NCBI RefSeq assembly: GCF_020509005.1
Contig: NC_063018.1
Coordinates: 3,906,001 to 3,970,000, forward strand
Origin: Fulvia fulva
Taxonomy: Eukaryota; Ascomycota; Dothideomycetes; Mycosphaerellales; Mycosphaerellaceae
Direction of reading: 5' to 3'
Length of the DNA: 64,000 nt
The notes under the pieces are model-generated. The model saw only the letters and a list, made by a program, of their open reading frames with translations, was not told the DNA's origin and searched no databases. Both the position numbers and the translations under genes were made by a program. Shown here piece by piece: positions 34,001 through 46,601 of this stretch. Position 1 is the stretch's first letter; the number at the start of each line of letters is the position of its first letter.

Positions 34001-35129
34001 AAGTAGTAGGTTACTACCTTCTAGAAGAAACTCTATAAGATGCTCCGTATAAATCGTAAGCTAAGTTCTTCGTATTACCTAGAAACTAATAGATAGTCAG
34101 AACGTACTAACTAGACAATAGAACAGTATCTTCGTATATTTACTAATAAGGCATAGGATAACTAGGTAGAATAGCTATACCTTACTTAGTTCGCGATCAA
34201 TAATTACCTATCTAAGACTACTAGTATATCGCCGTTCTACGCTACCTTAGGCTACAACCCTAAGTTTATAGAGCGAGTTGACCTAAACGCTAGAAAGGAG
34301 GGAGGACTGACTACTCTCTAGCGACTAGATGCGCGATTAGTAGAAACCTTTGTGCGTCGAATTTGCGAGCTTTATAAGCACCTTTAAGAGAATATACGAA
34401 TGTTATAAGCTCTCTAAGTAGAGGTAGCAAACCGCTACCGAAGCATTCCTCTAGACTATAAGGTAGGTAATTAGGTATATCTTAGTACTAAGAACATCCG
34501 TACGACTCGACTGGCTAAGAAGCTAGATAGGAGATATACCGGCCCTTACTAGATTACGGAAGTCATGCCGGCTAGACTCTCTTATCGACTGAAACTATTA
34601 GACGCTCTAGTAGGACTTAATAACTGCTTCTAAACCTTACTACTATAACGAGCCGACCACCCCGATTTCCTACTACTTAAAGGGTAGTATCTAGCGCCGC
34701 TACTACCGATAACTATCGAACCTAATACTACCGAGGCTAATATAGTAGCCGATATAGTAGTAGCACCTACGTATATATACGAGGTGGAAAAGATCCTTAA
34801 TATATACACCCGTAAGCGGGTAGGCAAGGTAAAGAAGGGGTATAAGCGTAAGGTAGATATATAGTATAAGGTGAAATAGGCTAGATATTAGAACGAGGAG
34901 GATAGTAAGACCTAGTAACCTATAGAGGATATACTTAAACACGTAGCCGCCGCTATTATAGACTTTTACTATAACCGGCCGGAGTTATCTACGCCTATAG
35001 GCTTCGTAGCTCTATCTGACTAGTCCCTACTAGCTACTAAGATGCTCGGGCTTAATACGATTAGGGTTATTCCGAAAGACACCGCTACGAATAAGTCGCC
35101 TCGAGCCTTACCTCTAATAGAATCTACTC
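31080..35129 (+). pseudogene. Gypsy-1 pol (RT, RNase H, integrase, chromodomain), RIP-degraded
   Basis: Reading through stops, the reverse transcriptase shows [17 protein letters not shown] (from about 31985) and the catalytic YLDDVLIFS (YLDD at 32300-32311). RNase H-like sequence follows (AFYSKKLS near 32840). The integrase has IIVDFIIGLLDS (near 33795), RGFPNTITLDR (near 33970) and ERTNQTIEQYL (near 34100). A chromodomain-like tail follows near 34770-34930: YEVEKILN...VK[TAG]AR...SKT[TAG]..IEDILKHV. The two stops stand where family members have Trp (TGG to TAG is a RIP change). Chromodomains guide such elements to heterochromatin. The frame is then cut by Copia-1. Confidence 0.85.
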
Positions 35130-35364
35130 TGTTAAGATGTAGCATCTCAAAGGGAGTCAATAATTAGGAAGTGATCTAGCAGCCTAAGGTATCTACGATA
35201 ACTTAGCTTGTAGGGAGATACCTTCTCTCCCCTTTAGCTTAGATAGACATCCAACATAATCAACATATTGGTTCCTAATATATTGCTACATGCTCGTGCT
35301 ATTAGTCAGTTGAAGATTGATCTCTTACTCCACCCCGCTACCATCTACCCGTACCTGTTTAATA
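35130..35364 (+). repeat. Copia-1 5' LTR
   Basis: The 235-bp direct repeat is paired with 40511-40745. Confidence 0.95.
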
Positions 35365-35378
35365 GGTTATGAGCCCAA
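35365..35378 (+). promoter_or_regulatory. Copia-1 primer-binding site matching initiator-Met tRNA anticodon arm
   Basis: Directly after the LTR stands GGTTATGAGCCCA, the complement of the anticodon stem-loop of fungal initiator tRNA-Met (GGGCUCAUAACC). Drosophila copia primes from a half-tRNA cut in this loop, and the same mode is inferred here. Confidence 0.75.
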
Positions 35379-35812
35379 GTTTATACAGGAATAAGAGCAA
35401 CCTATATCAGTACAGGTTATTTGTATCCCTTGCTATCGTAGCAGAAAACATCTGGGAATCAGAAGTCTACCCCGTCTACCCTGTCAAGGAGCTTAGTTCG
35501 ATACTAAGTGATAGGTAACCTAGACAAGGACTCTGTGCGGCTTACTTAAAGCCAATACCTTGAAGATACTCTGTAGGCAGAACTGCATCGAGATACTATT
35601 AAGAAGGACTTCAAGTAAGTCATTTGAAGCTCTACTAGGAGAGACAGACCTGTGTCCTAGCCCCGAGACCTCATACCGCTCCTTCTTTACTTTACTAAGC
35701 AGGCCTTAGTATCTATACCTACGAACTTTCCCATTCTACACCAGAAGCCTCAGTAGGATCTGAGCCACCACCTTAGAACATACACACCTTGTTTCATTAC
35801 ATCCAATTTATT

Positions 35813-38800
35813 ATGGATTTATACCAAGAGAAGACAGAGGAGAAGGGAGGCAAAATCCTAATTCTTGGGAGGGACAATTAGAAGAGATGGTTCAACCTTC
35901 AGAGATACAAGATGGAGAGCCAATTAGCATTCTTTGTAATTGATGACCTAATGGAAGTGTCTTTTGACAACATCAAGGGCAAGACTCTAAAACTCCAAGA
36001 AGAGGCTACAACCAAAGAGATCCTCAATACGCCAATATAGACAAGACACAATGCAGTGTGCAACTTCAGTATCCTTAGTAGGATCATAGAAGAAGATGAA
36101 TTTGAGCTTGAGGGCTCATGTGAATCTGGAAGAGCTGCTGAGAAGTGGGTGTATCTCTGGAACAAGTATAGCCAGGTGCTACCAACCTATGCACATGAGC
36201 TCACAAAGCAATTTGTGACCTTTGAGATGAGTGAAGAGTTCACTATCAGATCTGCATAGACACACCTGGTTTCTCTTGGAAAAAGGATTGCTGATGTTGA
36301 CCCAGAGGGTCAGCATTACAGGAAAGCTGATGTGAGGATGACCCAGCTCTTAAGCTCACTGCCACCTGACTACCATGTAGCCAGGGATACTATCATAGCT
36401 CAGCCAAAGATGGATCATGAAAGGACCTTAAAGATCCTTGAAGCTCAAGAAGCCAGGTTAGATCCCTCTAAGGCTGAGTATGGCATAGCAGCCACCTGGG
36501 TCAAGCCCTCAGGTCTAGCAAGACCACTCTCCTGCCTTCTCTGTGAGAAGGATCATCTGATCAAGGACTGCCCTAGTTTGCCTAAGGCAAGAAAGGTCCT
36601 TAGATCTCATTCCTAACTACCATCTTCCCAGAATACAACACATGTCAAGAAGAAGAGAACTCCACCACCCACTTCAAGGAGGACACTAAGAGAGAAGTCC
36701 TCTATAGAAGAACTTAAGAAAATGGTGAAGAAACTCAGCTCTGACATGCTGTCACTCCAGAAGAACCAGGCCCAGTCTTATACCTCTAAAGCAAAGAAGA
36801 CTGGAAAAGGTTTCTCCGGTAAAGAGTCACCATGCAGCTCATCCCTAGAGACAATGTCTGATGATGATGAGTATGATGAAGTGGCTCACTCAACTGCAGA
36901 AGTCCAAGGCAAGTTCCCCTCGTCAGAGTGGTTACTTGACTCCTGTGCTTCATCCCATATGACTGACCAAAGCTGCCTCTTTAGATCTATGACTCCCTTG
37001 ACAAGGAAGAAATGGATCAAAGTGGGAGGTGGGTTTTTATTGGCCACTCATATTGGGAATGCAGAGATGAGTGGGAGAGCTGGCAGAAAAGTTGTTTTGG
37101 AAGATGTCCTGCTTGTACCCAAGCTAGGAGTAAACCTGGTTTCATGGAACCAGTTTAGCAAGCAGTTTGGTGTGCAACCTCCATCATTTTCTCTTGTTTC
37201 CCCCTCTGGTGAGACTGTTGTCCAGACAAAGCTCCTTGGGGGGGTTCCATTCATTGATGAGATTTCTCCTCTCCTACAAGAACGGGCACATTACTCATCA
37301 TGTGCACCACCAATGGAGAATGCCTTTGTGACTGCTCAATCAGAGACCGACCTGAAGCAGTGGGAGCTTTGGCATAGAAGATTTGCACACCTTGGGAAGA
37401 ATTTGCTCCAGAATCTTCACAAGGTAACAGACTTAAAAGAACCCATTCCTATCCCTAAGGATGGCTTTCACCAGTGCAGAGTATGTTCAATAGCAAAGAT
37501 GAAGAAGTACAAAGGCAAAGTTACAGAGAGAAGACCTGAAAGACTTGCCCTTGTATCTATTGACATATGTGGCCCACTACCAATCTTAAGACTAGGATTC
37601 AAATACTGGCTTGAGATTGTTGACAACTTCTCTAGGAAGAAGTGGACCTTTCCTCTTAGGAAAAGAGAAGATGCTCCAGTTGCTCTCTAGAACTGGAAGA
37701 TCAAAGCAGAGAGGAAATCATTAGCGCAGCTGAAAGCAGTAAGACTTGATAATGCAAAAGAACTTATTGCATTAGTGAAGCAGTGGGAGAAGGATTTGGG
37801 GATTGGGCTCGAGCCGACTGAGGCATACAACTCTCTACAGAATGGACTAGTTGAGAGGTCAATACAAACCTTAGAGGACTCTATAAGGGCAATGCTTGAA
37901 GAGGCTAAAATGCCGGTTGAATTTTGGCCTAAAGCACTAGAGGCCCAAACTTATATAAGGAACAAACTACCAAATGGCCCAGATTACGATAGGTTTAAGG
38001 TTTCACTAGATGAGGCTTTTGATGGTATCAAACCGACCATCAGCCATTTGAAAGTTTGGGGATGTAAAGCTGTTGTCTATATAGACACAAGATCCTAACC
38101 TTAATGGGCAAAAAGTGACAAGCTAATGAATAGGGGTAAAGAAGCAGTGTTTATTAGGTATGTTGAAAACACAGCTAAAGCCTAGCTCTTTTGGGAACTA
38201 GACATGAGAGCTGTTAAACAATACACACATGCAGACTTCTTTAAGGACCAGCCTAGAGGTGATATAGGTCTCAATGTTCTAACATTGAATCTACTAAGCA
38301 GTGCACTAGCTAGGAAGCCCTTAGGAAGGCCGAGGAAGAACGTATCCTTAGGACAATCTACCTACCATTTAGGCGTCCGTCAGAGCACCCCCGAAATAGA
38401 TCAGCTAATTGAGAGCCCTAAAGTGGCTCAGCCGAGAAAGCTGTTTGTGCAACTTCCCTAACCTCCGGAGAACGTAGGGGAATTTCAGAAAATCGATCAG
38501 CCAATTAAGAGAAGCTCCCTAGATCCCTAGGAAATAGACGTTACTAGGTCATAAGTGACGGTCCCTAAATCATCCCTTGGAAAGAGAAAGGCTGACTATG
38601 ATGTTGAGGGCTATGACATGAAACAGAAAGCCCCAAAATCTATAGTCCCTAAGCCCGAACTAACCACTGAAGTGGGAGAAGCAATAGACCTCTTAGAGAA
38701 CCTTGCTGCTTTTCACTAAGCTTTCTTTATAGCTATACAACCAGTAGACAGTTCAATACCATGGGATAGCGAATTCCTAGAAGAAGTTAAGGAAATGGCC

Positions 38801-40414
38801 TTTGTAGCAACTGTAGAAGCTATTGTATATAAGCAAGAGGTCCCAATTCCAAAATCCTATAAGGATGCTGTGAATGACAAGAAATGGGGACATCTTTGGA
38901 AGGAAGCAATCCAAAAGGAACTAGATGCTTTACAGAGTAACAACACCTAGGAAAATTCTGTTCCACCAAAATGAGCAAATCTGGTTACATCAAGATAGGT
39001 CTTTGATATTAAGAGAAGCATTAGTGGAGCTATTGAAAAGTTCAAGGCTAGACTAGTTGCAAGGGGCTTCTTACAGAAGTTTGGTGTTGACTTTATAGAG
39101 ACGTTTGCACCTACAGTAAGACAGGACACCCTTAGGGTGTTTATAGCTATTGTGTATAAGAAGGATCTTTATCTTCACCAAGTGGATGTGAACAATGTAT
39201 TCACAGAAAGCACCCTCTATGAAGACATCTTCATGTTACCACCACTAGGAGTTGAGCTTCTACTAAACATAGTGTTCAAAATCCTCAAAAGCTTGTATAG
39301 ACTTAAGCAAGTAGCTAGAGATTGGAATCAACTCTGTGTGTCAAAGCTCAGAGAGATTGGATTCACACAGTCAGAAGTGGATCCATGCCTACTTATCTAT
39401 AAGAAGAGGGAGATCATAATCCTTATACATGTGGATGACATTCCAATTGCTACACCAAAGTTAACAGATGTTCTCTAGTTCAAAAGAGAACTTGGCAAGA
39501 TCTTCAAGATTAAAGATCTAGATGAACCTGAAAAGATCCTTAGCATGAGAGTCACAAGGGACAGGAAGAGAGGAATCCTGAAACTTGACTAAGGACACTT
39601 TGTTAGGGACAGCCTAGCCAAGATAGAAATGAACTATAAGAAGGCAGCACCTACATACTCACCTATAGACAGCTATGAGGCCCTCAAACCTTCAAGCCAC
39701 ATAGATGAGAGGTGTAACAAGGCAGAGTACTAGAGTATCAATGGTACTTAGATGTGGCTAGTAACAATCACAAGGCTAGACATTGCTTTTGCCCTAGGAA
39801 GGATGAGCTCATTTGTGAGTGACCTATCCACCTACTACATAAAGGCTTTAAAGAAGATCACTAGGTACCTAAGATTATACCCTAATCTAGGACTTCAGTT
39901 CTTAAAGTCTAGAAAAGGACACCTTATTAGATACTATAATTCTGATTATACAATAGACAAAGCAGACAGAGTCTCAATCCTTAGGTATGTCTTCTTCCTC
40001 TGTAGGGCACCAGTTTCTTGGATGAGCAAGAAGCAAAAGTCTGTAGCAACATCCACAATAGAGGCTAAATATATAGCTATGAATGCATGTGCGAAGCAGT
40101 CCCAATTCCTAGCTTCACTGCTAAGAGAAATGGATTGTCTAGAGTTAGTAGGAGACTGTTCCTATTAACTAAGAATCACTAGAAACTAGGAGACTGTATC
40201 AAATTTGAGACCAGTCCAATTAAGAGGTGACAATCAAGCTGCCCTCACCCTGGTAAAAGATGCACATGTTCATAACAAGTCGAAGCACATTAACATTGCC
40301 TATAACGCTATTAGGAAACTTTGGTGGAGGAGGCTTATTGCTATTAAGTACACCCTAACCTCTGAGATAGTTGTAGACGGGTTTACAAAACCAAAGACTG
40401 GTCCACACTTCTAG
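35813..40414 (+). pseudogene. Copia-1 gag-pol, single 1534-codon frame with about twenty in-frame stops
   Basis: One reading frame from the ATG at 35813 to the TAG at 40412-40414 carries the whole polyprotein with no frameshift; only stop codons break it. In order: Gag; a CCHC-like knuckle CLLCEKDHLIKDC (36533-36571); a copia-type protease with DSCASSHM (36938-36961; the family usually has DSGAS or DSAAS, so Cys is odd); a GAG-pre-integrase segment WELWHRRFAHLGK; the integrase CRVC, SIDICGPL, RLDNAKEL and NGLVERSIQTL; the reverse transcriptase VDVNNVFTES and the catalytic HVDD (39428-39439, family YVDD); and RNase H STIEAKYIAMN and RGDNQAALTLVKD. Most stops are TAG or TAA and fit former CAG, CAA or TGG. 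It cannot be translated whole as it stands. Confidence 0.92.
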
Positions 40415-40510
40415 AGGTTTGTAAGCCAGCTGAACCTGTTATAAAAAAGGTCCAAGTACTATTGACAGGAAGTGAGCAGACTGTAACCTCCTATACGAGA
40501 TAAGTAGGAG

Positions 40511-40745
40511 TGTTAAGATGTATCATCTCAAAGGGAGTCAACAATTAGGAAGTGATCTGGCAGCCTAAGGCATCCACGATAACTTAGCTTGTAGGGAGAT
40601 ACCTTCTCTCCCCTTTAGCTTAGATAGACATCTAACACAATCAACATATTGGTTCCTAATATATTGCTACATACTCGTGCTATTAGTTAGTTAAAGATTG
40701 ATCTCTTACTCTACTCCGCTACTATCTACCCGTACCTATTCAATA
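40511..40745 (+). repeat. Copia-1 3' LTR
   Basis: The 235-bp direct repeat is paired with 35130-35364. Confidence 0.95.
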
Positions 40746-40907
40746 TACTCCGTATATATTCGATACTCGAGTAGAGCCTATAGAGCCTACAATAATACCT
40801 AACTTTAGTTATAAGGATTATACGCGAGTACTAGCCGAAGACAGACTTAGGTCTAGGGCAAGCTAGCTAACTAGGCAATATGTTTCTCGAAGGAAGCCGG
40901 TCGAGGA
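40746..40907 (+). mobile_element. Gypsy-1 internal segment between two copia insertions
   Basis: These 162 bases begin with TACTC (second copy of the Copia-1 duplication) and end with GAGGA (first copy of the Copia-3 duplication). They belong to the 3' end of the gypsy pol region or just after it. Two independent copia insertions landed this close together. Confidence 0.85.
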
Positions 40908-41141
40908 TATTAAGAATATATAGGCCGTAGGACAAGTATGTAGGTGTAGGTGTGTTATGTGACTAGATCACGTGACTAGGGTTTGCTAGCCTATAGGCTA
41001 GTAAATATCCGGACACCTAGTATCTACCTATACTAATACCGGCGATACTATATATAGATATATACTATCCTATTAGGTCCTTCTTCGTCTTTCGTATAAT
41101 CCGCCGTCTTCTACTACTACGTAACTCGTACCTATTTAATA
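40908..41141 (+). repeat. Copia-3 5' LTR
   Basis: The 234-bp repeat is paired with 46210-46443. It contains a perfect 16-bp palindrome CTAGCCTATAGGCTAG (40986-41001) and a CACGTG E-box-like core (40969-40974) between two GTGACTAG units. Confidence 0.93.
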
Positions 41142-41639
41142 GGTTATAAGCCCGGGTTAGTAACTCGGTATTTCACCCTCGATAAAGTCGTATTAGAGTT
41201 ATTCCTCTTTAGAACAAAAGGAAGGCAGACTAGAGGCCGTACCCGTATTATATAGGAAGCTATAGCCGTACTATAGGTGTATATAAGACGTAAAAGAGCC
41301 TAGTAAGGCACTATTAGACTCCGGGTTAGGGAGCCTATACTAATACCTTAGACAAGTAGGCGAGCTTACTAAGAAGAGTCGCTCTCCGGACATCGCGTTC
41401 GTATCGACTAACTGTTTATTCTAAGAGAGCCGTAGTGTCTTAGAAACTCCCTCTACTAAGAGAGTTACGCTATAGTGTCTTAGTACTAATACGATCCTTA
41501 CCGACCGACTTTCCTCCTCTTCCCGGCGGATAGCTATCCTCTCCGCTATTAACCTCGCGTTCGGTTTATCCTACTTCGATCCGATCGCGTACGACCGAAT
41601 ACATCCTTTTACCTAAGGGTAGCCAACCTGTCCCTTAAC

Positions 41640-44600
41640 TTATAAAAATAGAGAACGAGACTAGGTTTATAAGAAAGAGAGTAGCACCTCTTCTAATAAG
41701 AGAGAACTACGAAATATAGTTCAAGCTAATAAGAATATACCTAGTATTAAAGCAGGTTGACTAGGTCCTCGAAGACATTATTACGGACATTCCCGCTATA
41801 ACCCTATCTATAGCGACACCCTCTACATCATCGGAGTCATCCCTTCCTTTAGATTAAGCGATAAGGAAGGCATCGTATAGACGGCACAATGTAACGGCCC
41901 TGTATAAGATGTATATCTGTCTGTCGATAGATAACTAAGAGATGATATACGAGATCCGGTATACGAAGGAGTTGTAGGAATGGGCTAAAGCTAAATATAA
42001 GAGAAGACTTCTCGCTACTAGAAGAAGTTTGCTTTAGCAATACACTAATTTCGTGATAATAGAGGACTAGTCTATAGATGACGCCTAGTAGGAGCTTAGC
42101 TCAATTATAAGGAGGGCTGTTTTAATCTCGCCTTAGTTCTAAGACATTAAGACTAAGGACAGAAAGATCTAGCAACTCTTAGCAGCTCTACTAGACTCAT
42201 TTGGCTCAATTCGCGATGCAATTAATGCCTAGGTAAATCTCTTACTACAAGACATTCTTACAACCCTTAGGGAGAAGTAAGAATCAATGATTTATTAAGG
42301 GATAGCTATGTTCGCTAAGAAGGGTTTCTAGGGCAAGCTCACGTACTATCTCTACGGTAGTGACCATTTTATAAGCAAGTGCCTATACCTTTCTATAGCT
42401 TAGTAGGCTATTAGGAATAAGGACAAACTAGCTAGGGTTACCTACCCTACTAAGAGACAACCGTCACTACCTCGTAGGAGGTTATTATTACTAAACCTTC
42501 GTGATGTCCTTAAGGTAATAACGGACCTTATAAAGTAGATAAAGGAGAGCCGCAAGCCAAAGGCCTCCTCTAGTAAGCCTATAAGGGCCTATACGACCTA
42601 GGAAGACGTATTAGACCCTAAGATACTATTAGAAGATGATGATGTTAATAAGGTTGCCTATTCTACTATAGAAGCCAAAGGCAAGTACCCCTCGTCCGAG
42701 TAGTTACTTAACTCTTATGCATCATTATATATAACTGACTAAGATTCACTATTTAGGACACTGAAGCCTCTTCAAAAGATAAAGTGGATTAAGGTTAGGG
42801 GTGGCTATCTATAAGCTATATCTATAGGAAGTGTAGTAATAGGTGGTCCTTCTAGAAAGCAAATTGTCTTAGAAAATGTCCTGTTTGTTCCTAGCCTTAG
42901 AGTTAGTCTTGTTTCGTGGAATTAGTTTAGCTAACAGTTTGCTATCTAACTACCTAGTTTCACCCTAAAATCCTTGTCTAGTAAACCCGTTATCTAGACC
43001 AAACTTCGAGAAGGAGTACAGTTTATCTACTCGATCTCGGAAATTCTTGAGCTATAGTATACTAGTATACTCTCTTAAGAACGTGACGGTACCGCTATAG
43101 CTAACACTAAGTCTAAAGATCAGTAGGAGCTATAGTATAGAAGATATACACACCTTAGTAAGGGACTGCTAAGAAACCTATATAGAGTCACTAATAAGAA
43201 AGATCCTATTCCTATTCCTTCTGAACACCAGAATTATAAGGTCTGCTCCCTTGTAAACATAAGGAAGTTCAAAGGACCTACTATAGAGAGGAAAGGGGAG
43301 AGGCTGGCCCTCATCTCTATTGACATCTATAGGCCTTTTCAGGGCGCAGTCTCTAGGCTAAGATACAAATATTGGCTTGAGATTGTAGACAACTTCTCTA
43401 GGAAGAAGTGGGTAATCCCTTTGAAGGCTAGGAGCGACGCTCCTATAGCCCTACGGGATTAGAAGGTCTAGGCAGAACGGTAGTCAAGGTATTTTCTGTC
43501 TACGATCCGTAGTAATAGTACAAAGGAAATTCTCGCCTTACTAAAAGAGTAGGAGAAGGAGTTTGGCACTCAGATAGACACAACTGATGCCTATAACTCT
43601 CTTTAAAATAGACCTATAGAAAGGTCAATTCAAGCCTCTAAGAACATAGTCCGGGCTATGCTTAAAGACTCTAGTATACTAGTTGAGTTCTGGCCAGAAG
43701 CTTTATAAGTACAGACTATGATCAGAAACAGACTGCCTAATAGTCCGATCATTAATAGTATTGCTCTTTTACTAGAAGAAGCCTTTACTAGCTAAGTACC
43801 GTTAGTCGATCATTTCCGCGTCTAGGGATATAAAGCTGTGGTCTATATAGACCTAAGAGCCTAACCTTAAGGCTTGAGGAGAGACAAGTTAATAAACCGA
43901 GGAAAAGAAGCCGTGTTTATAGGCTACTTAGAAAACACTACAAAACAATAGCTGTTCTAGGATCCCGACATAAAAGTAACAAAAGCGTATAGTCACGTCG
44001 ACTAGTTTGAGAATAAGAAGGGGGGAGATATAGATCTTAGTATCACCTTTACTAACTAGCCGAGTCGAGCGCTATAGCGCAATCCTATTAGGAGGAAGCC
44101 CTTTAGGGCGAAATTTTCCGATAGGGGATTATTAGAGACACCGTTACGAAGGCTAGGAGAAAATATTAAGGCGGTTTTAACACTATCGAAGGCCGATAAC
44201 GGTGGATCTATACAGAACCTACCTAAGTTATTAACACTATAGCAACCGCTATTTATGTAACTTCCCCCTCCCCTAAAGGACATTAGGGAATACTAGAAGT
44301 TTAGAGATTAGGGTACTCTAATAAAAGAAAAAGAAGATGTCGTTCAGTTCGACCTATCCGAACACCTAGCGCCACCTTAGGTTATAGGCAACAAGAGGTT
44401 AAGGGGGGACGGAGATAATAACTCTAAAGAGTATAAGGCTAAACACTATAAGGCTCTTATCGCCTAGATGTTCTATCTAGACCCTATAATAAGCTAGGTA
44501 GAGGAGATTCTGAACGACGTAGAAGAACATATATTTACTACTATTAGGTAGGCCATAGCCTATTAGTAGGAAGTACTAATCTCAAAGTCCTATAAGGTAG

Positions 44601-46145
44601 CCGTAGGAGACCCCGAATAGGGACATATATAGAGAGAGGTAATCGAGAACGAACTTATTGCCTTAGTAAGTAACAACACCTAGGAAGTAGTTGTACCGCT
44701 AAAGGGTGCGAATCTAATTACTTCTAGGTAGGTCTTTAATATAAAAAGAATGATTAGTGGAGCTATTAAGAAGTTCAAGGTAAGACTAGTTATAAGAGGG
44801 TTTTTATAGAAATATAGGGTTGACTTCGAAGAGACCTTTATACCTACTATTAGACATAATACTCTCCGAGTATTTATAGTAGTAGTGTATAAGAGAGATC
44901 TCGAGATGCACCTAGTAGATATGAATAATACTTTTACCTAAAGCAGCCTTCTTAAAGACATCTATATAATCCTACCCCTAGGAGTTGAAGCACCTCTAAA
45001 CATAGTGTTTAAGGTCCTACAAAGCCTTTATAGGCTTAAGCAAGTAGCTAGAGACTAGAACAAGCTCTGTGTTACGAAGCTAGAGAAGATGAGATTTACC
45101 TAGTCCTAGGTAGATCTATACCTACTTATCTATACGGATAGAGACCCTATAGTCCTTACCTATATAGATGACATACCTATTATAGCTCCGAAGCTATTAG
45201 ATATTTAGTGGTTTAAGGCTAAGCTTAGAAAAGTGTTTAAGATTAAAGATCTTAGTGAACCTACGAAGATCCTTAGAATAAGGATTATAAGAGACAGGTC
45301 CTAAGGTACTTTGAAGCTTAATTAAGGACACTATGTCTACGCTAACTTAGCTAAGATAAATATAGCTAGAGAGAAGGCTACGCTAACCTACTCACCTATA
45401 GAGAGCTACGAGCATTTAGTGCCTACGGTACCTATAGACAAGAGGTGCAACAAACAGGATTACTAGAGCTATAATAGTACCTAGATATAGCCAATAATAA
45501 TGACAAGGCTAGACTTAGCATTCCCCCTTAGAAAAATTAGCTCATGTGTTGCTAATCCCTCGTAGTAGTATATAAAGGCCTTAAAGAAGCTCTCCTAATA
45601 CCTACGGTCGTACCTAGACCTAGGTCTTATATATAGAAAGGGAGGGGGCAATCTCTAGGGATACTCGGACTCTAACTACGCTATAGACAAAGTGGATAGA
45701 GTCTTAATTCTAGGATACGTATAGTTCCTTTATAGATTACCTATATCCTAGATAAGTAGGAAGCAGAAGTCTATTATAACATTAATAATAGAAGCTGAGT
45801 TTATAGCTATAAACGTAGCCGTAAAGCAGTCACAATTTCTTGCTACTGTCCTTAGGGAAATGAGGTGCCTAGAACTAGTAGGAAAGAGCTCTTTCTAGCC
45901 GAGTATAAGGGCAAGCAAGGGTACTATTAACGAGCTAAGGCTAGTCAAGCTTATAGGTAATAACTAAGCCGCTTTAACACTTGTTAAAGATGCCTATATA
46001 CATAAAAGGTCAAAGTATATTGATGTTATATATAACTATATTAGACATCTCTAGTAGTAGAAGAAGATTATAGTGGACTACTACTATATAAAGGATATAG
46101 CTACTAATAGGTTAACAAAGCCCCTTAATAGCTAGTAGTTCTAAA
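41640..46145 (+). pseudogene. Copia-3 gag-pol, RIP-degraded
   Basis: Similarity to the Copia-1 polyprotein runs through stops. The knuckle remnant reads TYYLYGSDHFISKC (near 42340, Cys to Tyr), the protease remnant LLNSYASLYITD (near 42705), and integrase SIDIYRPFQG and KYWLEIVDNFSRKKW (43310-43410). The reverse transcriptase is marked by VVYKRDLEMHLVDMNN (near 44885) and YIDDIPIIAPK (near 45165), and RNase H by LIIEAEFIAINVAVKQSQFLA (near 45785). The Cys, His and Asp positions are mutated by C-to-T or G-to-A changes. Limits are approximate. Confidence 0.82.
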
Positions 46146-46209
46146 ACTTTATAAGGTAGCTCTAGCTTACGTAAAGGGATTGTAGGAGACTATATAGCCT
46201 AAGTAGGAG

Positions 46210-46443
46210 TATTGAGAACATATAGGCCGTAGGACAAGTATATAGGTGTGGGTATGTTATATAACTAGATCACGTGACTAGGGTTTACTAGCCTATAGGC
46301 TAGTAAACATCCGGACACCTAGTATCTACCTATACTAATACCGGCGATACTATATATAGATATATACTATCCTATTAGATCCTTCTTCGTCTTTTGTATA
46401 ATCCGCCGTCTTCTACTACTACGTAACTCGTACCTATTTAATA
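46210..46443 (+). repeat. Copia-3 3' LTR
   Basis: The 234-bp repeat is paired with 40908-41141. The palindrome and CACGTG core are kept. Confidence 0.93.
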
Positions 46444-46601
46444 GAGGATAGTCTTAATAGAGCGGATACGATATTATCGGATAACGATAGGGTACTAGAG
46501 GATAATTAGGCGTCTGCGTAATTATAGAGCTCGATAGGCAAGTAGCCTTATAAGGTAAATAACGCTTAGAGGACTAAGGCGTGTTTTAGGAGGGGGGGTA
46601 C
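46444..46601 (+). mobile_element. Gypsy-1 3' internal segment and polypurine tract
   Basis: This starts with GAGGA (second copy of the Copia-3 duplication) and ends in a purine run AGGAGGGGGGG next to the 3' LTR, the usual site where plus-strand DNA synthesis starts. Confidence 0.8.

Larger units (their letters stand above)
35130..40745 (+). mobile_element. Ty1/copia retrotransposon Copia-1, structurally complete
   Basis: It is 5616 bp with 235-bp LTRs (35130-35364 and 40511-40745) starting TGTTAAGATG and ending AATA. The target duplication TACTC lies at 35125-35129 and 40746-40750. It inserted into the gypsy pol region. It is only lightly RIP-mutated compared with its host: long parts of the polyprotein are open, and CpA/TpG are common in the interior. 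Confidence 0.95.
40908..46443 (+). mobile_element. Ty1/copia retrotransposon Copia-3, second family, heavily RIP-mutated
   Basis: It is 5536 bp with 234-bp LTRs (40908-41141 and 46210-46443) starting TATTAAGAAT on the left and TATTGAGAAC on the right, and ending TTTAATA. The target duplication GAGGA lies at 40903-40907 and 46444-46448. The LTR is unlike that of Copia-1 except for the last ~10 bases, and the primer site (GGTTATAAGCCC) is shared. The pol order is the same as in Copia-1 but clearly diverged, so it is a related but separate family. Stops are dense. Confidence 0.93.

Noticed and set aside
44056..44283. 75-codon minus-strand frame in Copia-3
   Set aside because: It is antisense to the copia polyprotein linker and has no domain.
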